Shown piece by piece: positions 21,857 through 36,417 of a stretch of DNA of 64,000 nt. The DNA is from Pteria penguin. Lineage: Eukaryota; Mollusca; Bivalvia; Pterioida; Pteriidae. The position numbers were made by a program, and so were the translations under genes. The stretch covers positions 10,405,329 through 10,469,328 of the forward strand of contig CM068590.1 of NCBI GenBank assembly GCA_035048485.1, in the 5' to 3' direction. The number at the start of each line of letters is the position of its first letter. Within the stretch, counting starts at the first letter, position 1. Below the pieces are notes generated by a model that did no database searches, had not been told where the DNA came from, and worked only from the letters and a program-made list of their open reading frames with translations.

Positions 21857-23464
21857 TTAGTGGCTATATCCGTATGCCATTATATTCCCTTTGTTATTGA
21901 TATGAGAATCTTCATTATATGACGTCATACCGTTTGCACATGATTCATTATACATCGTAATACCATTTGCATTCGGTTCACTATACTTGGTTAGGTCACC
22001 ATTTGGAATATGATTCATTTCCATTTTAGTATGATTATTTTTCACTTCTTCCTCGTTGTCCATGTTCTCTTTGTCTTTTCGGTAACTGATATGCACCAGG
22101 AGAGTAATGATGATCATAACTGTGTACAACCCTGCCGCCAAAACAAAAGCAAATCCGGGGAAAATATCTAAGGTATACCCATATAATGATGTGAATGAAA
22201 CGGCAAGGAATTTTGCAATAGTTTCACCACTACCTAGTAAAGAAAACATCTTTCCGACTTCATGTTCATGGACCATTTTACTCAGAAGAGATCGAACTGG
22301 CGAGTTTATAATCCCCCCGAAACTCCCTATGACGACCGCTACCCATACCATCCAGGTTTCGTCGCTCCATGCCATTACGATGAATCTAACGCATGCACAA
22401 GATAAACCTACGATACTTATTGTAGCGTCAGATAGTTTTAAAACGTTAGATAATATCGGAAGAAAAACCAGGAGAACTAATCCCATTGCGGCGTTGTCAG
22501 CTGCAGAGAGATAGCCAAACCACGAAGTCGGCCAGCTTAATGGGGATTTTTCTGTGAAGAGTAATGTAACATCCGTTAGTCCTGTTCTACAAGTCTGATG
22601 AAGAAGAATAACGAAGAATAATCCAAATATAGATCGCCTGAGTTTGTGTGGTCTCTTTTTTGTAAGAACCATTAACGATTCTGTAACGTGCTTACTTTTA
22701 CAAAATGACGAACAAGGAAATCTAACATCGCTCTCGTCAACATTCACAGATTCTCGTAGCAGACCGAGAGTTAAGATCACAACGAGGGCACTCATGGCTG
22801 ATACACAGCAATAAGAATTGAGAACCGATGTGGAATCGATAAGTAATCCACCTAAAAGAGATCCAATAAACATTCCAAGAAACTGCATAGCAGCTAAGAT
22901 GCCTAGCTTTTTAGTACGTTTGTCTGTCGCTGTTATATCAACAACGTAGCTATTTACAGCCATGTTGATCATTGCTGTCTTTCCAAAACAACCGTGAAGA
23001 AATGAACCTACCAGGAAAAATGTAACTGAACCTTCGGCAGACATATTTGCAGCCATATATAACAAAACTGCAAAGGTTGTTCCGAAGCTTGGCATTGCCA
23101 TGGGAAGTTTTCTTCCGTATTTATCACTCCATGCCCCACAAAACATTCCAAGAACGAGAGCTGGAGCATTGGTGAGTATTTTATGAAGAATTATATAATA
23201 AGTTGCCTCCCTTTGTACTTCATCTTGAAATTCTAGGTGTTTCTCTATTTGCCGACAATTTCCCATTTTGTCAGGAAACATGCTAAAACAGACGATTTGA
23301 GGTACATTTGGTCGGAGAATGGCGTCCAGTAGTGAGTCGCCAATACTGTATACCAGAAAGATTAGATCAACACTACAGTCGTAGAAACAACCGAGGTAGG
23401 ATGCCGCACATACCTGTGCCATGTATGAACGGAAATTTGCCAGAAATTGCCCCAAGGATGGCAT
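21857..23464 (-). CDS. SLC46-type major-facilitator transporter (proton-coupled folate transporter-like), intronless
   Basis: This is a 535-aa multi-pass membrane protein of the major facilitator superfamily, closest by eye to the SLC46 (PCFT/SLC46A3-like) branch. Evidence: about 12 hydrophobic segments, the loop-2/3 signature GAWSDKYGRKLPM at about residues 110-122, NSYVVDITATDKRT at about 171-184 as in SLC46, and a long hydrophilic central loop after about 237. Members move folates, tetrapyrroles or muramyl peptides, usually with protons; the substrate here is unknown. The open frame reaches back to 23548, but its first codon there is TTG just after a TAG. The first in-frame ATG is at 23464, with A at -3, so I start there. 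The tail from about residue 468 is hydrophilic, with degenerate repeats (NGITMYNESCA, NGMTSYNEDSH). A 1.6-kb ORF without introns suggests retroposition or ancestral intron loss. Confidence 0.85.
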   Translation of the reverse strand: MPSLGQFLANFRSYMAQVCAASYLGCFYDCSVDLIFLVYSIGDSLLDAILRPNVPQIVCFSMFPDKMGNCRQIEKHLEFQDEVQREATYYIILHKILTNAPALVLGMFCGAWSDKYGRKLPMAMPSFGTTFAVLLYMAANMSAEGSVTFFLVGSFLHGCFGKTAMINMAVNSYVVDITATDKRTKKLGILAAMQFLGMFIGSLLGGLLIDSTSVLNSYCCVSAMSALVVILTLGLLRESVNVDESDVRFPCSSFCKSKHVTESLMVLTKKRPHKLRRSIFGLFFVILLHQTCRTGLTDVTLLFTEKSPLSWPTSWFGYLSAADNAAMGLVLLVFLPILSNVLKLSDATISIVGLSCACVRFIVMAWSDETWMVWVAVVIGSFGGIINSPVRSLLSKMVHEHEVGKMFSLLGSGETIAKFLAVSFTSLYGYTLDIFPGFAFVLAAGLYTVMIIITLLVHISYRKDKENMDNEEEVKNNHTKMEMNHIPNGDLTKYSEPNANGITMYNESCANGMTSYNEDSHINNKGNIMAYGYSH

Positions 23465-24014
23465 GTTGAGCAAGCATTCAGAAAGGCAACTTTTATGGAA
23501 GTTTTGATGTTTTAAAATCGACTGGCATACTGTTATTTCGGAATACAACTATCCTGTCATGTTTTCTGGAAAAACAAATTATATTACAGGTGAAAATATA
23601 ATATCACAATATCACAAAATGTTATAATTGCATTATATAGGTTATAGAATCTCATTTATTCATTCTGAACAAAGTTAAAGACGAACAATGCCAAAAGATA
23701 TTGGAAGATGCGTAATGTCAAGAACGTAGTTTATGGTTAGATGTTCTTTTTCCCATTTTATGATCAAATAATTTGTATTTTAACTCTCGAACGAAACGGA
23801 CGAGCAACTCGCAGTAAACCTTCTCGAGGTTCACATACCTGTCTAAAGGTTTTGTTCAAAGATCGAACTTATATCGAACTCCGTCTGCTTGTGCTATTTT
23901 CAAATCATCAGAACGATTCTATTTGATTTTTTTCTTTGTATATATTTTGGTCAGTACAGAAGCACTTAAACGGGGCTTGTGATTACTCTGGAGAATTATC
24001 GGTGGTAATTATAA

Positions 24015-24083
<69 letters not shown>

Positions 24084-25009
24084 CTAATTTAGTGCGCCAT
24101 ATGGGTATTTCACAACTTACAACTTACGGCTCCTCAGTGATGTTCAAAACCAAAACTCTTTAAATATTTGACTGTTGATGTGCGCGTTCCTACATTATAA
24201 TTTTTGGTCTACTGATGTTGTTTTGCAACATTAGAGTTCGGACTGATAATTCATTCACATTAGTTATACATCAGTCGTCTATACCTTAAAGGTGAGGAAA
24301 ATAAACATGACTATAGTTTCATATTTTACAGAGAAACACTCTCCATTCCATTTATGTAAATTATGATTTCGTTTTCTTTGATGTTTACCAATTAACAACA
24401 AGCAGCGGTCAGGAAGTAGGCTCTTTTACTTTGCATTATTGCCAAAAGGCAATATTTTTATTAACATATGTGTAGTTAATATTAATTCAAAACTTCAAAG
24501 GAGTTGTTTGAAACATAAGGAGTACCATACGGAGGCATGAAAACTTATTTTCCTCAAGCAATATTTATCATTCATATATTCGTATTATTCAATATCAATC
24601 AATAATGCGACACAAAATCTATCCTTTATATAAAAAAAATTTCAATTATACTATTTTTTCTTTCGAGTACGGTTTTTCTAATCTGCAAAGATATAATTAT
24701 TGCTTTTCTCGTATGGATTGGAAATTTTGTGATTGTAATGAAAAGTACATTAAATGCGTGTTGAAAGTTTCGCTCCAATAAAACTCTTAGTTAAAATTCC
24801 TTTTACACGGAGATGGAAAAGAGAACACAAGTTTATTCTTTTTAAATCTTAAGCTACTTTAAACATTTATTTACATTTATATCAGTCTTATAATCGATAC
24901 CATAATTTGCGTGTGGAGTTCTACATGTATCTTACAGACTAAGTCAGCCAAGAGATACTTACATTTCCCGGGCGCCCGCCCGATCTATATATGCTTACAT
25001 TTTACTATT
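23465..25009. other. 5' flank of the transporter gene and gene-free sequence
   Basis: No exon or promoter motif can be defended. It contains the TG microsatellite listed separately. Confidence 0.4.
24014..24081. repeat. (TA)n(TG)n microsatellite
   Basis: A short TATATA run is followed by about 26 TG repeats. Confidence 0.97.
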
Positions 25010-25275
25010 TACTACGATTGATGTCATGATTGTTCGATTCCCTCATACTGCGTCGTGTTCACGGCTTCAGTCTTACTATATACTAACATTTGATGTCATG
25101 TTGTCTGTATCCCTCAAACTGTATCTTACTGACCGCTAACGTCTTATTATTTTCTAACGCTTGATGCCATATGGTTCGATTCCCTCATATTGCGTCGTGT
25201 TGACTGCTTCAGTCTTACTATATACTATATATTAACATTTGATGTTGTGTTGTTTGTTTCCCTCACATCTACCTT
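25010..25275. repeat. degenerate tandem repeat of about 70 bp, four copies
   Basis: The recurring elements are CGATTCCCTCATACTGCGTC, GGCTTCAGTCTTACTATATA and CTAACATTTGATGTCATG. The copies have diverged strongly. Confidence 0.75.
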
Positions 25276-26179
25276 TACTGACTGCCTGATTGTAAATTGA
25301 TATTACAAATAAAGAACTTTTGGCTCATTTATTTTATAAATTACTATTAAGAAATTTTTAGTTTAACCCGTTGATATACTCAAGATTTCTGTCATTTTGT
25401 TTTACAGATTATTAGAATAGTAATGTGCCCCTCAGTTATAAGTAATTAGTTTTATAAGTTTATATTTCGTGTGTGTGCTAGGCACTGATGGTTGGGCTAG
25501 TAATATTAACACAAGTTGACAGTCCACCAGCGTCCGACATAGTGTTAATACACTTAGAGACTGACTGTCCATCATCAGAGTGGCATCGACCTAGTGTTAT
25601 TATCCTCAGAGACTGACTGTCCACCAGCAGCGGTATCAACCTAGTGTTGATACTCTCAGAGACTGACTGTCCACCAGCAGCGGTATCAACCTAGTGTTGA
25701 TACTCTCAGAGACTGACTGTCCACCAACAGTGGCATCGACTTAGGTCCGGCGCCATCAACTGAGAATACACTTAGAGACTGACTGTCCATCATCAGAGTG
25801 GCATCGACCTAGTGTTATTATCCTCAGAGACTGACTGTCCACCAGCAGCGGTATCAACCTAGTGTTGATACTCTCAGAGACTGACTGTCCACCAGCAGCG
25901 GTATCAACCTAGTGTTGATACTCTCAGAGACTGACTGTCCACCAACAGTGGCATCGACTTAGGTCCGGCGCCATCAACTGAGAATACACTTAGAGACTGA
26001 CTGTCCATCATCAGAGTGGCATCGACCTAGTGTTATTATCCTCAGAGACTGACTGTCCACCAGCAGCGGTATCAACCTAGTGTTGATACTCTCAGAGACT
26101 GACTGTCCACCAGCAGCGGTATCAACCTAGTGTTGATACTCTCAGAGACTGACTGTCCACCAACAGTGGCATCGACTTA

Positions 26180-26398
26180 GGTCCGACGCCATCAACTGAG
26201 AAGACTTAAGTCAAATATTTCATTTTAATTTATTCCGTTATCAAACGTTCAAATAAACTGTCATGCAAAATGGTTTAATTCTATTTATGGATAGAACAAA
26301 ACACTCAATAAAATCCAAATCCCAGTTATTAATTCATTGATGAACAGAAGAATTTGAAATTATGACTTAAGTATATTCTCAGTTTATGGCGCCGGACC
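26180..26398. mobile_element. MITE copy inside the satellite (first)
   Basis: 219 bp with ends GGTCCGACGCCATCAACTGA and CAGTTTATGGCGCCGGACC. Same family and length as 4473-4691. Confidence 0.93.
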
Positions 26399-26869
26399 CA
26401 GGTGTTAATACACTCAGAGACTGATTGTCCACCAACAGCGGTGAAGACCTTGTGCTAATACACTCAGAGACTGACTGTCCGACAGCAGCGGTATCGACCT
26501 AGTGTTGATACTCTCAGAGACTGACTGTCCACCAGCAGCGGTATCGACCTAGTGTTGATACTCTGAGAGACTGACTGTCCACCAGCAGCGGTATCAACCT
26601 AGTGTTGATACTCTCAGAGACTGACTGTCCACCAACAGTGGCATCGACTTAGGTCCGGCGCCATCAACTGAGAATACACTTAGAGACTGACTGTCCATCA
26701 TCAGAGTGGCATCGACCTAGTGTTATTATCCTCAGAGACTGACTGTCCACCAGCAGCGGTATCAACCTAGTGTTGATACTCTCAGAGACTGACTGTCCAC
26801 CAGCAGCGGTATCAACCTAGTGTTGATACTCTCAGAGACTGACTGTCCACCAACAGTGGCATCGACTTA

Positions 26870-27088
26870 GGTCCGACGCCATCAACTGAGAAGACTTAAG
26901 TCAAATATTTCATTTTAATTTATTCCGTTATCAAACGTTCAAATAAACTGTCATGCAAAATGGTTTAATTCTATTTATGGATAGAACAAAACACTCAATA
27001 AAATCCAAATCCCAGTTATTAATTCATTGATGAACAGAAGAATTTGAAATTATGACTTAAGTATATTCTCAGTTTATGGCGCCGGACC
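26870..27088. mobile_element. MITE copy inside the satellite (second, duplicated)
   Basis: It lies exactly 690 bp after the first and looks identical to it, so it arose by tandem duplication of the satellite segment and not by a separate insertion. Confidence 0.95.
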
Positions 27089-28366
27089 CAGGTGTTAATA
27101 CACTCAGAGACTGATTGTCCACCAACAGCGGTGAAGACCTTGTGCTAATACACTCAGAGACTGACTGTCCGACAGCAGCGGTATCGACCTAGTGTTGATA
27201 CTCTCAGAGACTGACTGTCCACCAGCAGCGGTATCGACCTAGTGTTGATACTCTGAGAGACTGACTGTCCACCAGCAGCGGTATCGACCTAGTGTTAATA
27301 CTTTCAGAGACTGACTGTCCACCAACAGCGGTGAAGACCTTGTGCTAATACACTCAGAGACTGACTGTCCACCAGCAGCGGTATCCACCTAGTGTTTATA
27401 CTCTCAGAGACTGACTGTCCACCAATAGCAGTGTAGATCTAGTGTTGATACTCTCAGTGACTGATTGTCTACCAATAGATGTATCGACCCAATGCTCTCA
27501 GAGACTGACTGTCCACCAGCAGCGGTATCGACCTAGTGTTGATACTCTCAGAGACTGACTGTCCACCAGCAGCGGTATCGACCTAGTGTTGATACTCTGA
27601 GAGACTGACTGTCCACCAGCAGCGGTATCGACCTAGTGTTAATACTTTCAGAGACTGACTGTCCACCAACAGCGGTGAAGACCTTGTGCTAATACACTCA
27701 GAGACTGACTGTCCACCAGCAGCGGTTATCGACCTAGTGCTGATACACATTCAGAGACTGACTGTCCACCAATAGCAGTGTAGACCTAGTGTTGATACTC
27801 TCATTGACTGACTGCCCACCAATAGATGTATCGACCTAGTGCTCTCAGAGACTGACTGTCCACCAGCAGCGGTATCGACCTAGTGTTAATACTCTCAGAG
27901 ACTGACTGTCCACCAGCAGCGGTATCGACCTAGTGTTAATACTCTCAGAGACTGACTGTCCACCAGCAGCGGTATCGACCTAGTGTTAATACTCTCAGAG
28001 ACTGACTGTCCACCAGCAGCGGTGAAGACCTTGTGCTAATACACTCAGAGACTGACTGTCCACCAGCAGCGGTATCCACCTAGTGTTTATACTCTCAGAG
28101 ACTGACTGTCCACCAATAGCAGTGTAGATCTAGTGTTGATACTCTCAGTGACTGACTGTCTACCAATAGATGTATCGACCCAATGCTCTCAGAGACTGAC
28201 TGTCCATCAGCAACGGTATCGACTGAGTGCTGATACTCTCAGAGACTGACTGTCCACCAGCAACGGTATCGACTGAGTGCTGATACTCTCAGAGACTGAC
28301 TGTCCACCAGCAACGGTATCGACTGAGTGCTGATACTCTCAGAGACTGAGTATCCACCAACAGCGG

Positions 28367-30866
<2,500 letters not shown>

Positions 30867-31009
30867 TTATTATCTCTGATTTTCTGGGGTCTATAAACAG
30901 TCAACCTTGGTATATTATTTTGAGTACCATTGTAACACATCCTTAGTTACTTTCGTATTTTACATAAATACATTTTTCACATCGTGGTGACCAATGTTTA
31001 GTAGTAAAA

Positions 31010-31147
31010 GAAAATAAAAGTATCCGGAGAAACCACCGACCATTGCTAGTTGCAGACCTTCTCGGACCTGACATTGACCCCTGGCTTAATGAAGATGAGA
31101 AGCTGCAGAAAAATCCAGAGCAGAGGCTGCCGAGGATTCACAGATAA
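31010..31147 (+). pseudogene. short coding-like fragment, possibly a gene or retroelement remnant
   Basis: One frame reads RPLLVADLLGPDIDPWLNED, then EKLQKNPEQRLPRIHR and a TAA at 31145-31147. The Asp/Glu-rich, Pro-containing composition is unlike nearby AT-driven frames. No ATG or clear acceptor precedes it. It sits upstream of a sequence shared with 8755-9115, so it could be the end of a retroelement protein. I recognise no family. Confidence 0.2.
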
Positions 31148-31299
31148 ACTAACAGGTGGCTAGGACCTGACGTCGTTTCCAATACTTGCATTGCAGGATC
31201 CCACATTTAAAATGACAGCAGATTTCTCTCAACAATTAACTATGACCAAACTGGAAATCACAGCTTGAAAAATTATTATTCCATAAAATCATTCGTGAT

Positions 31300-31560
31300 T
31301 TTTATTTGCATGACCTCTTAATCTCAGTAGTTTGTTCATCTTTATACTCTATATGGAGGATTATTTATAAACTTTTTTGGGTGCATTATTTCAGTTGAAC
31401 TGCTTTTGTAGTGACTAGAAGTGCCATTTTAACTTTCTGTCCTGAGTCGGTACCACAACATTAAAGTAGAATATTTTCATGTATTATAAAGTGCTTATTC
31501 TTCTTTGCTTTTCGCGTCCGTGGTGACATGTTACATATAGCTGTCCTTTTTTTATTTCTT
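31300..31560. repeat. dispersed repeat, second copy (homologous to 8755-9115)
   Basis: Shares ATGACCTCT, ATGGAGGATTATTTATAAA, GTCGGTACCACAA-like sequence, TTCATGTATTATAAA and GTGGTGAC in the same order. Confidence 0.55.
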
Positions 31561-33300
31561 AAAACAGAAGCAAAAGTTTTTGAAAATGTCACGCCAATGG
31601 ATCAGATAACAAGTGAAAATTTCGTAACATCTCTCAATTTGTGAGTGGTTAACCAACGCTGACATCCATATTGTGAGGTGAAGTAACAAAAGATACTGAT
31701 GTTCATCCGACTGTTAATTAACACCTAACTGCATTCACGAGGTGTGGCATTATCCTATATAATACCAATATCCGTCCAGTTATGTCCGAGCGATAGACAA
31801 TGAATTTAATAATTGATCATATTCGAATGACCGTGTTGGCTACCAATTATCAAAGTAGTGATGACGTACATGGACGAACCAAGCTTCCAGTCATTTGAAG
31901 TTTTGTGTGCCAATGGTATATAACAATGTGTTTGTTTTATTACTAATTTAAGAAGAATAAAATCTATTCATATGGTTTTGACATGAACATAAGATTTCAG
32001 GTTAGTGTTCCATTAATTTAAAAAAAAACATCGAATAGTTTCTCGCAAAGGAAATATATAAGAAACTTCTCAATATACAATTATCAACTGCCCTTACTAT
32101 GATCTGTGCACAATATATAAAGTAAGGTCTGATAGTAGAATTGGAAAATTCTGAAATTTGTTGAAGATATTCCTCAATAATGAAATTGAAATAGGGAAAT
32201 ATGTAATATTTTACCCCCAATCGCGTTCCTAGTGAATAAATTTCCCAAATGTCCCCGGGTACTTATTGCACATTAGCAACGACACTGAGTAAGAGAAAGA
32301 TTTGGAATTTAATAAAGTATATACAATATAATAATTTAAATTAATGTAACTTAAAACTTATTGTATTTCATCATTACATTAATGTGTGGAAACCAAAACT
32401 TCTTTATTTAATATTTTACTTCAGAAAGTGTTTCAAAATGTGTCCGAATGATTGATTAAACAAAACCTGGATAATTGCAAGAGGAATTAATAGCAAAATA
32501 TTTACATTTAGATGAAAATTTCAAAAGCCTTCTGTCTCCAGGGGTACCTGTACATTGACGTAAAATCATTATAAATCGACGTCAACGAAAGATAAAAATT
32601 ATTTTAAAATATGGTGACAGGAGAGAAAAATCAAACATCGCTATTCAATATGAAAATAATTCTGTAATGCAATATCCGGGGCTAAACAGGAACCGGAAAT
32701 GGTGCCAGTAACTAGATATCGTTACACACTTCAATGTTATTAAAATCGTTGAAATTATCGTAAATCAATTATGGATGGGACAACTCGTAAGTATAAAAGC
32801 AAGGGGAATGCTTAAGCATGGTATTGAAATCAATGTAATTTCCGTTCACCCCTGTTTTTATAAGTATGTTTTCCGTAAGTTACCAATATGAAATGATCAA
32901 AATAAACGTGTCAAGTTAAGAATGGAATGTGATATGATAAACAGTAAACAGAGTTGTAATTTTATAGCATTAATCATGCTTTTTCCCTACCCTCTTATTA
33001 TACATCATGTATGTAAAGTCCACTCTACCTGTATCTGAACTAATTCTGGTCAGGATGTTAAACATGTCAGGCCTATTATTGATATAAGATGCCCTCAAAT
33101 GTCACGGTCCCTGTATACATAACCAAATGAACAAAGAACCTACTTCGAAATCTACGAATTGTAGACAAATCATTTATAATATTTTGGCTGTGAAGGCAAT
33201 TGTGCCTAGCATTACTTGCCGGTCGTTCTCCAATGAAAATCAACTTAACTTTATTTTTATTATTATTGATTTCATTTATTTATTTATTTATTTTATTTTA
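31561..33300. other. gene-free AT-rich stretch
   Basis: No gene, RNA or mobile element that I can support. Confidence 0.4.
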
Positions 33301-33440
33301 TTTGTTTTTGTTTTTGTTTGTTTGGGGGGGGGGGGGGGTGGAGGTTGTTTTTTTATTTATTTATCTTATTTATTTGTTTTATTTTATTATTATTTATTTA
33401 TTTATTTATTTATTTTTTTGTGTGGTTTTTTTTCTTTTTT
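33260..33440. repeat. compound simple repeat: TTTA/TTTG tracts around a G-run
   Basis: ATTTATTTATT and TTTTTGTTTG tracts surround a run of about 14 G. The layout resembles 55510-55680 and, in the opposite orientation, 57255-57560. Confidence 0.9.
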
Positions 33441-33771
33441 GTTTGTGATTGGAAGTTTATGAAAGTTACCTATACCGAGCTACCAGTATGTATATATAAT
33501 TATGATTTTGACACTGAGAGCTTAGCATGACGCGTTTACTTTAGCCTAAGAGTGTGCGTATAGGTTCTAACAACCAATGAGACCCAAAAACCTGTCATTT
33601 TTTTATCCATATTATAGAAGTTTACTAGCCTACTCTATGCAGGTCTTCAACATGGTAGGGCTTATGAAATCAACAAAAAGAAAGCTACACAATCCGATGT
33701 ATGAATAATATTGCATTTTTGTAGTACGTCCTTTGCATTCACTTGGACCTTTGAAAAACAGTAGTGAGACG

Positions 33772-34137
33772 TGATGCTCGGGAGGAGAAGTGAGGCGAGA
33801 TGCTCCGGAGGAGAAGGAGAAGTGAGACGAGATGCTCGGGAGGAGAAGTGAGACGAGATGCTCGGGAGGAGAAGTGAGACGAGATGCTCGGGAGGAGAAG
33901 TGAGACGAGATGCTCGGGAGGAGAAGTGAGACGAGATGCTCCGGAGGAGGAGAAGTGAGACGAGATGTTCGGGAGGAGAAGTGAGACGAGATGTTCGGGA
34001 GTAGAAGTGAGACGAGATGCTCGGGAGGAGAAGTGAGACGAGATGCTCGGGAGGAGAAGTGAGACGAGATGCTCGAGAGGAGAAGTGAGACGAGATGTTC
34101 GGGAGGAGAAGTGAGACGAGATGTTCGGGAGGAGAAG
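33772..34137. repeat. 26-bp minisatellite, about 14 copies
   Basis: The unit is GAAGTGAGACGAGATGCTCG plus GGAGGA, with period 26. Two copies carry an extra GGAGAA or GGA. Minus-strand frames of 168 and 185 codons (SRASRLTSPPEHLVSLLLPS type) span it and are artefacts. Confidence 0.95.
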
Positions 34138-36417
34138 CGCCTCCTGATAAGTTCACCACATCCGCCATGAGTACTTAAAATATACAATCGTTACAGCAAT
34201 ATTTCAGCCCATGAGAAGATGTGAATGAACCCTAGAAGGAAATGTCAAGGTCGACTTTAAAGCAACTTTAAATTCTTAATATTTCAGTCAATAAATAATT
34301 TGACCCAATACCATTCCCATGACGTAGGTATCTCCAATAAGAGAGATTAAAAGTAATGCAGCTGCAAAAATCATATACATTACAATTTACGTTTGAATAT
34401 AAACATTTCTGTATCATCTTTCATCAACAATGACATGGCCTGATTTACAAATTGCTACTATTTTTTCCTGAAACTAGTGTTAAATTTGTTATGGTTCCAA
34501 TTAAATAATCAGTCTAGCCGTAGGGCATAGTTTGTGTTATTTTATAGTGTCGGTATAAAGCTTTGAACACTGCGAGATACGGAGTATTACGTACATATAA
34601 TGCTGATCAATAGATCAGATCATCTATATAACATTATTACGGGAAGGTGTATTCACAAATCGATCGATGCATCGAAGGAGGAAACGTCGTCTATTGTTAA
34701 ATCGAAAGTAGTTGAACCAGTGGGAGGTATGAGTGAATTTAACAAACAAGTCATGCAGCAAAAAAGTCTCAGAGTCAAAACAAAATCGGATTGGCGTTTT
34801 TTTTTTATTCATTTATTTTACGAGCTCCATATGATTGAACCATTGTTATTTATTGCATTTTCTTTGTTTGTCTGAGCTAATAAACACGAAAGCATTTCGT
34901 TTTTATACAGCGGTAATTGTTAAAAAGAAACTTTGACCATATTTGATTACTTAGATAGATAGAAAAAGTTAATGTTATAAAATTTATATCTCTATTTATG
35001 GTCATTTTTACCTTTAAATTTTCATATCCCTTATTGAAAAATTTCTTTACAAAAATTTACTCTAAAGGACCTTAAAACCTATCATGGCTTTAGCTTCCCT
35101 TGAAAAAATCCCTGAACCAGGAGTAATCGTGTCGACCTTTGGCAGACTTTTCAACTGCCTTCTTCAATGAATCATACACAAAAAAGACAAGTCCTAGCAG
35201 TACCAGTGTATATACCCTCAGTGCTTTAACTATTCGTGAACTAAATCTGTCACAATTACCAATATTTAGATTTTAATCGTATAAAAGAAACATATGCAAT
35301 ATAGTAAAATACCCTCCTGGACAAATAATATTTCCTGACCTGCCAGCATATCTTTATAGATTTTTTTAAATTTGAAATTCGTAATTCCACAATACGTATC
35401 TTTGAAAATAGGTTTGATGGAACCTACTAACATAGCTTGTAAAATGTAGGGTACAGCATGGGTCCAGGGATCAATAAATGTCCACCTTTGTACGTTGCGT
35501 AAGATTTATTTATATGACTTATTTTTGAGTGCATACAGATTTGAATATACATCTATGTCAAATGATGCTCTCTAGTATCAACTGATGTTGTGTTCTGTTT
35601 TTTTCTTATGATAGAATCAAATAACTTCCATTATAATACCATCGAAGGCAACTGAACTTTATCTATTATATCTGCAGGCTTTCATAGATTTTTATTCCGA
35701 TTGAAGTAAATAACGAAGAAAGGTTAACCATATCTCGAAGTCCATGGAACAAAAGGACAATAGTGTGTAAAATGTCATATTTCAATAGTTTAATATATTG
35801 GCATATTTTTATCTTCAGTTTGCAAGATAAGTATGATGACTTGTAACATTATCAAATTGTCAGATATTTTGACAATAGGTAGACAGTTTTGGAATAATGA
35901 CATAGCATCCAGCTAGTCGACTTTTTATATCTATAAGGTCGACCTAGCTTACATATAAAGTGTAAATACGTGCCCTTTTCAATACTTTACTTCAACAATA
36001 AGTGTGAATGCAGATACAATATAACATTCTACACACCGTATATATAGTTATTCTCTTGTTTGTTTACCTCGATGTGTGTAATATAACCAGATATTTGTGG
36101 GGTGTACCGGTGTGTCATAATTGGCGTGTCACATCTCTACCACCTCTTTGTATTTTTATTGTAATTCTAAGTATATTTTAACTTACAAATCCCAATCTAA
36201 AATAAATCGTATTATCCAACTGTTTTGGAATTATCAAACGTTAATTTTGATAGGCATGTCAAATGCAATCATTCTACACTAGATGCACTATTGATTGAAA
36301 TATTCAAACATAATAGGCAATTTTATTTTACCTTTTACGTTTCGTCATAGCATTGTGCAAATATTAAGGCATATAATGAACATATCTAAATATGGTATAT
36401 CTGGTATGTCTCTACAG
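34138..36417. other. gene-free AT-rich stretch
   Basis: No supported gene. A 91-codon + frame at 34600-34875 has a mildly coding-like middle (SIDASKEETSSIVKSKVVEP) but no splice or homology support. Confidence 0.4.

Larger units (their letters stand above)
25503..28366. repeat. 50-bp satellite with nested higher-order repeats
   Basis: The base unit is CTCTCAGAGACTGACTGTCC, ACCAGCAGCGGTATCGACCT, AGTGTTGATA. A 218-bp higher-order unit starts at 25551, 25769 and 25987. A 690-bp unit that includes a MITE starts at 25987 and again at 26677. A third period of about 345 bp is marked by AATAGATGTATCGACC near 27474, 27821 and 28165. The final copies are the simplest, carrying AGCAACGGTATCGACTGAG. Confidence 0.97.

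Noticed and set aside
22107..22514. 135-codon + strand ORF
   Set aside because: It lies antisense within the SLC46-like coding region, whose minus-strand frame has clear transporter motifs.
33630..34187. 185- and 168-codon minus-strand ORFs as genes
   Set aside because: Two overlapping frames both stay open only because of the 26-bp repeat.
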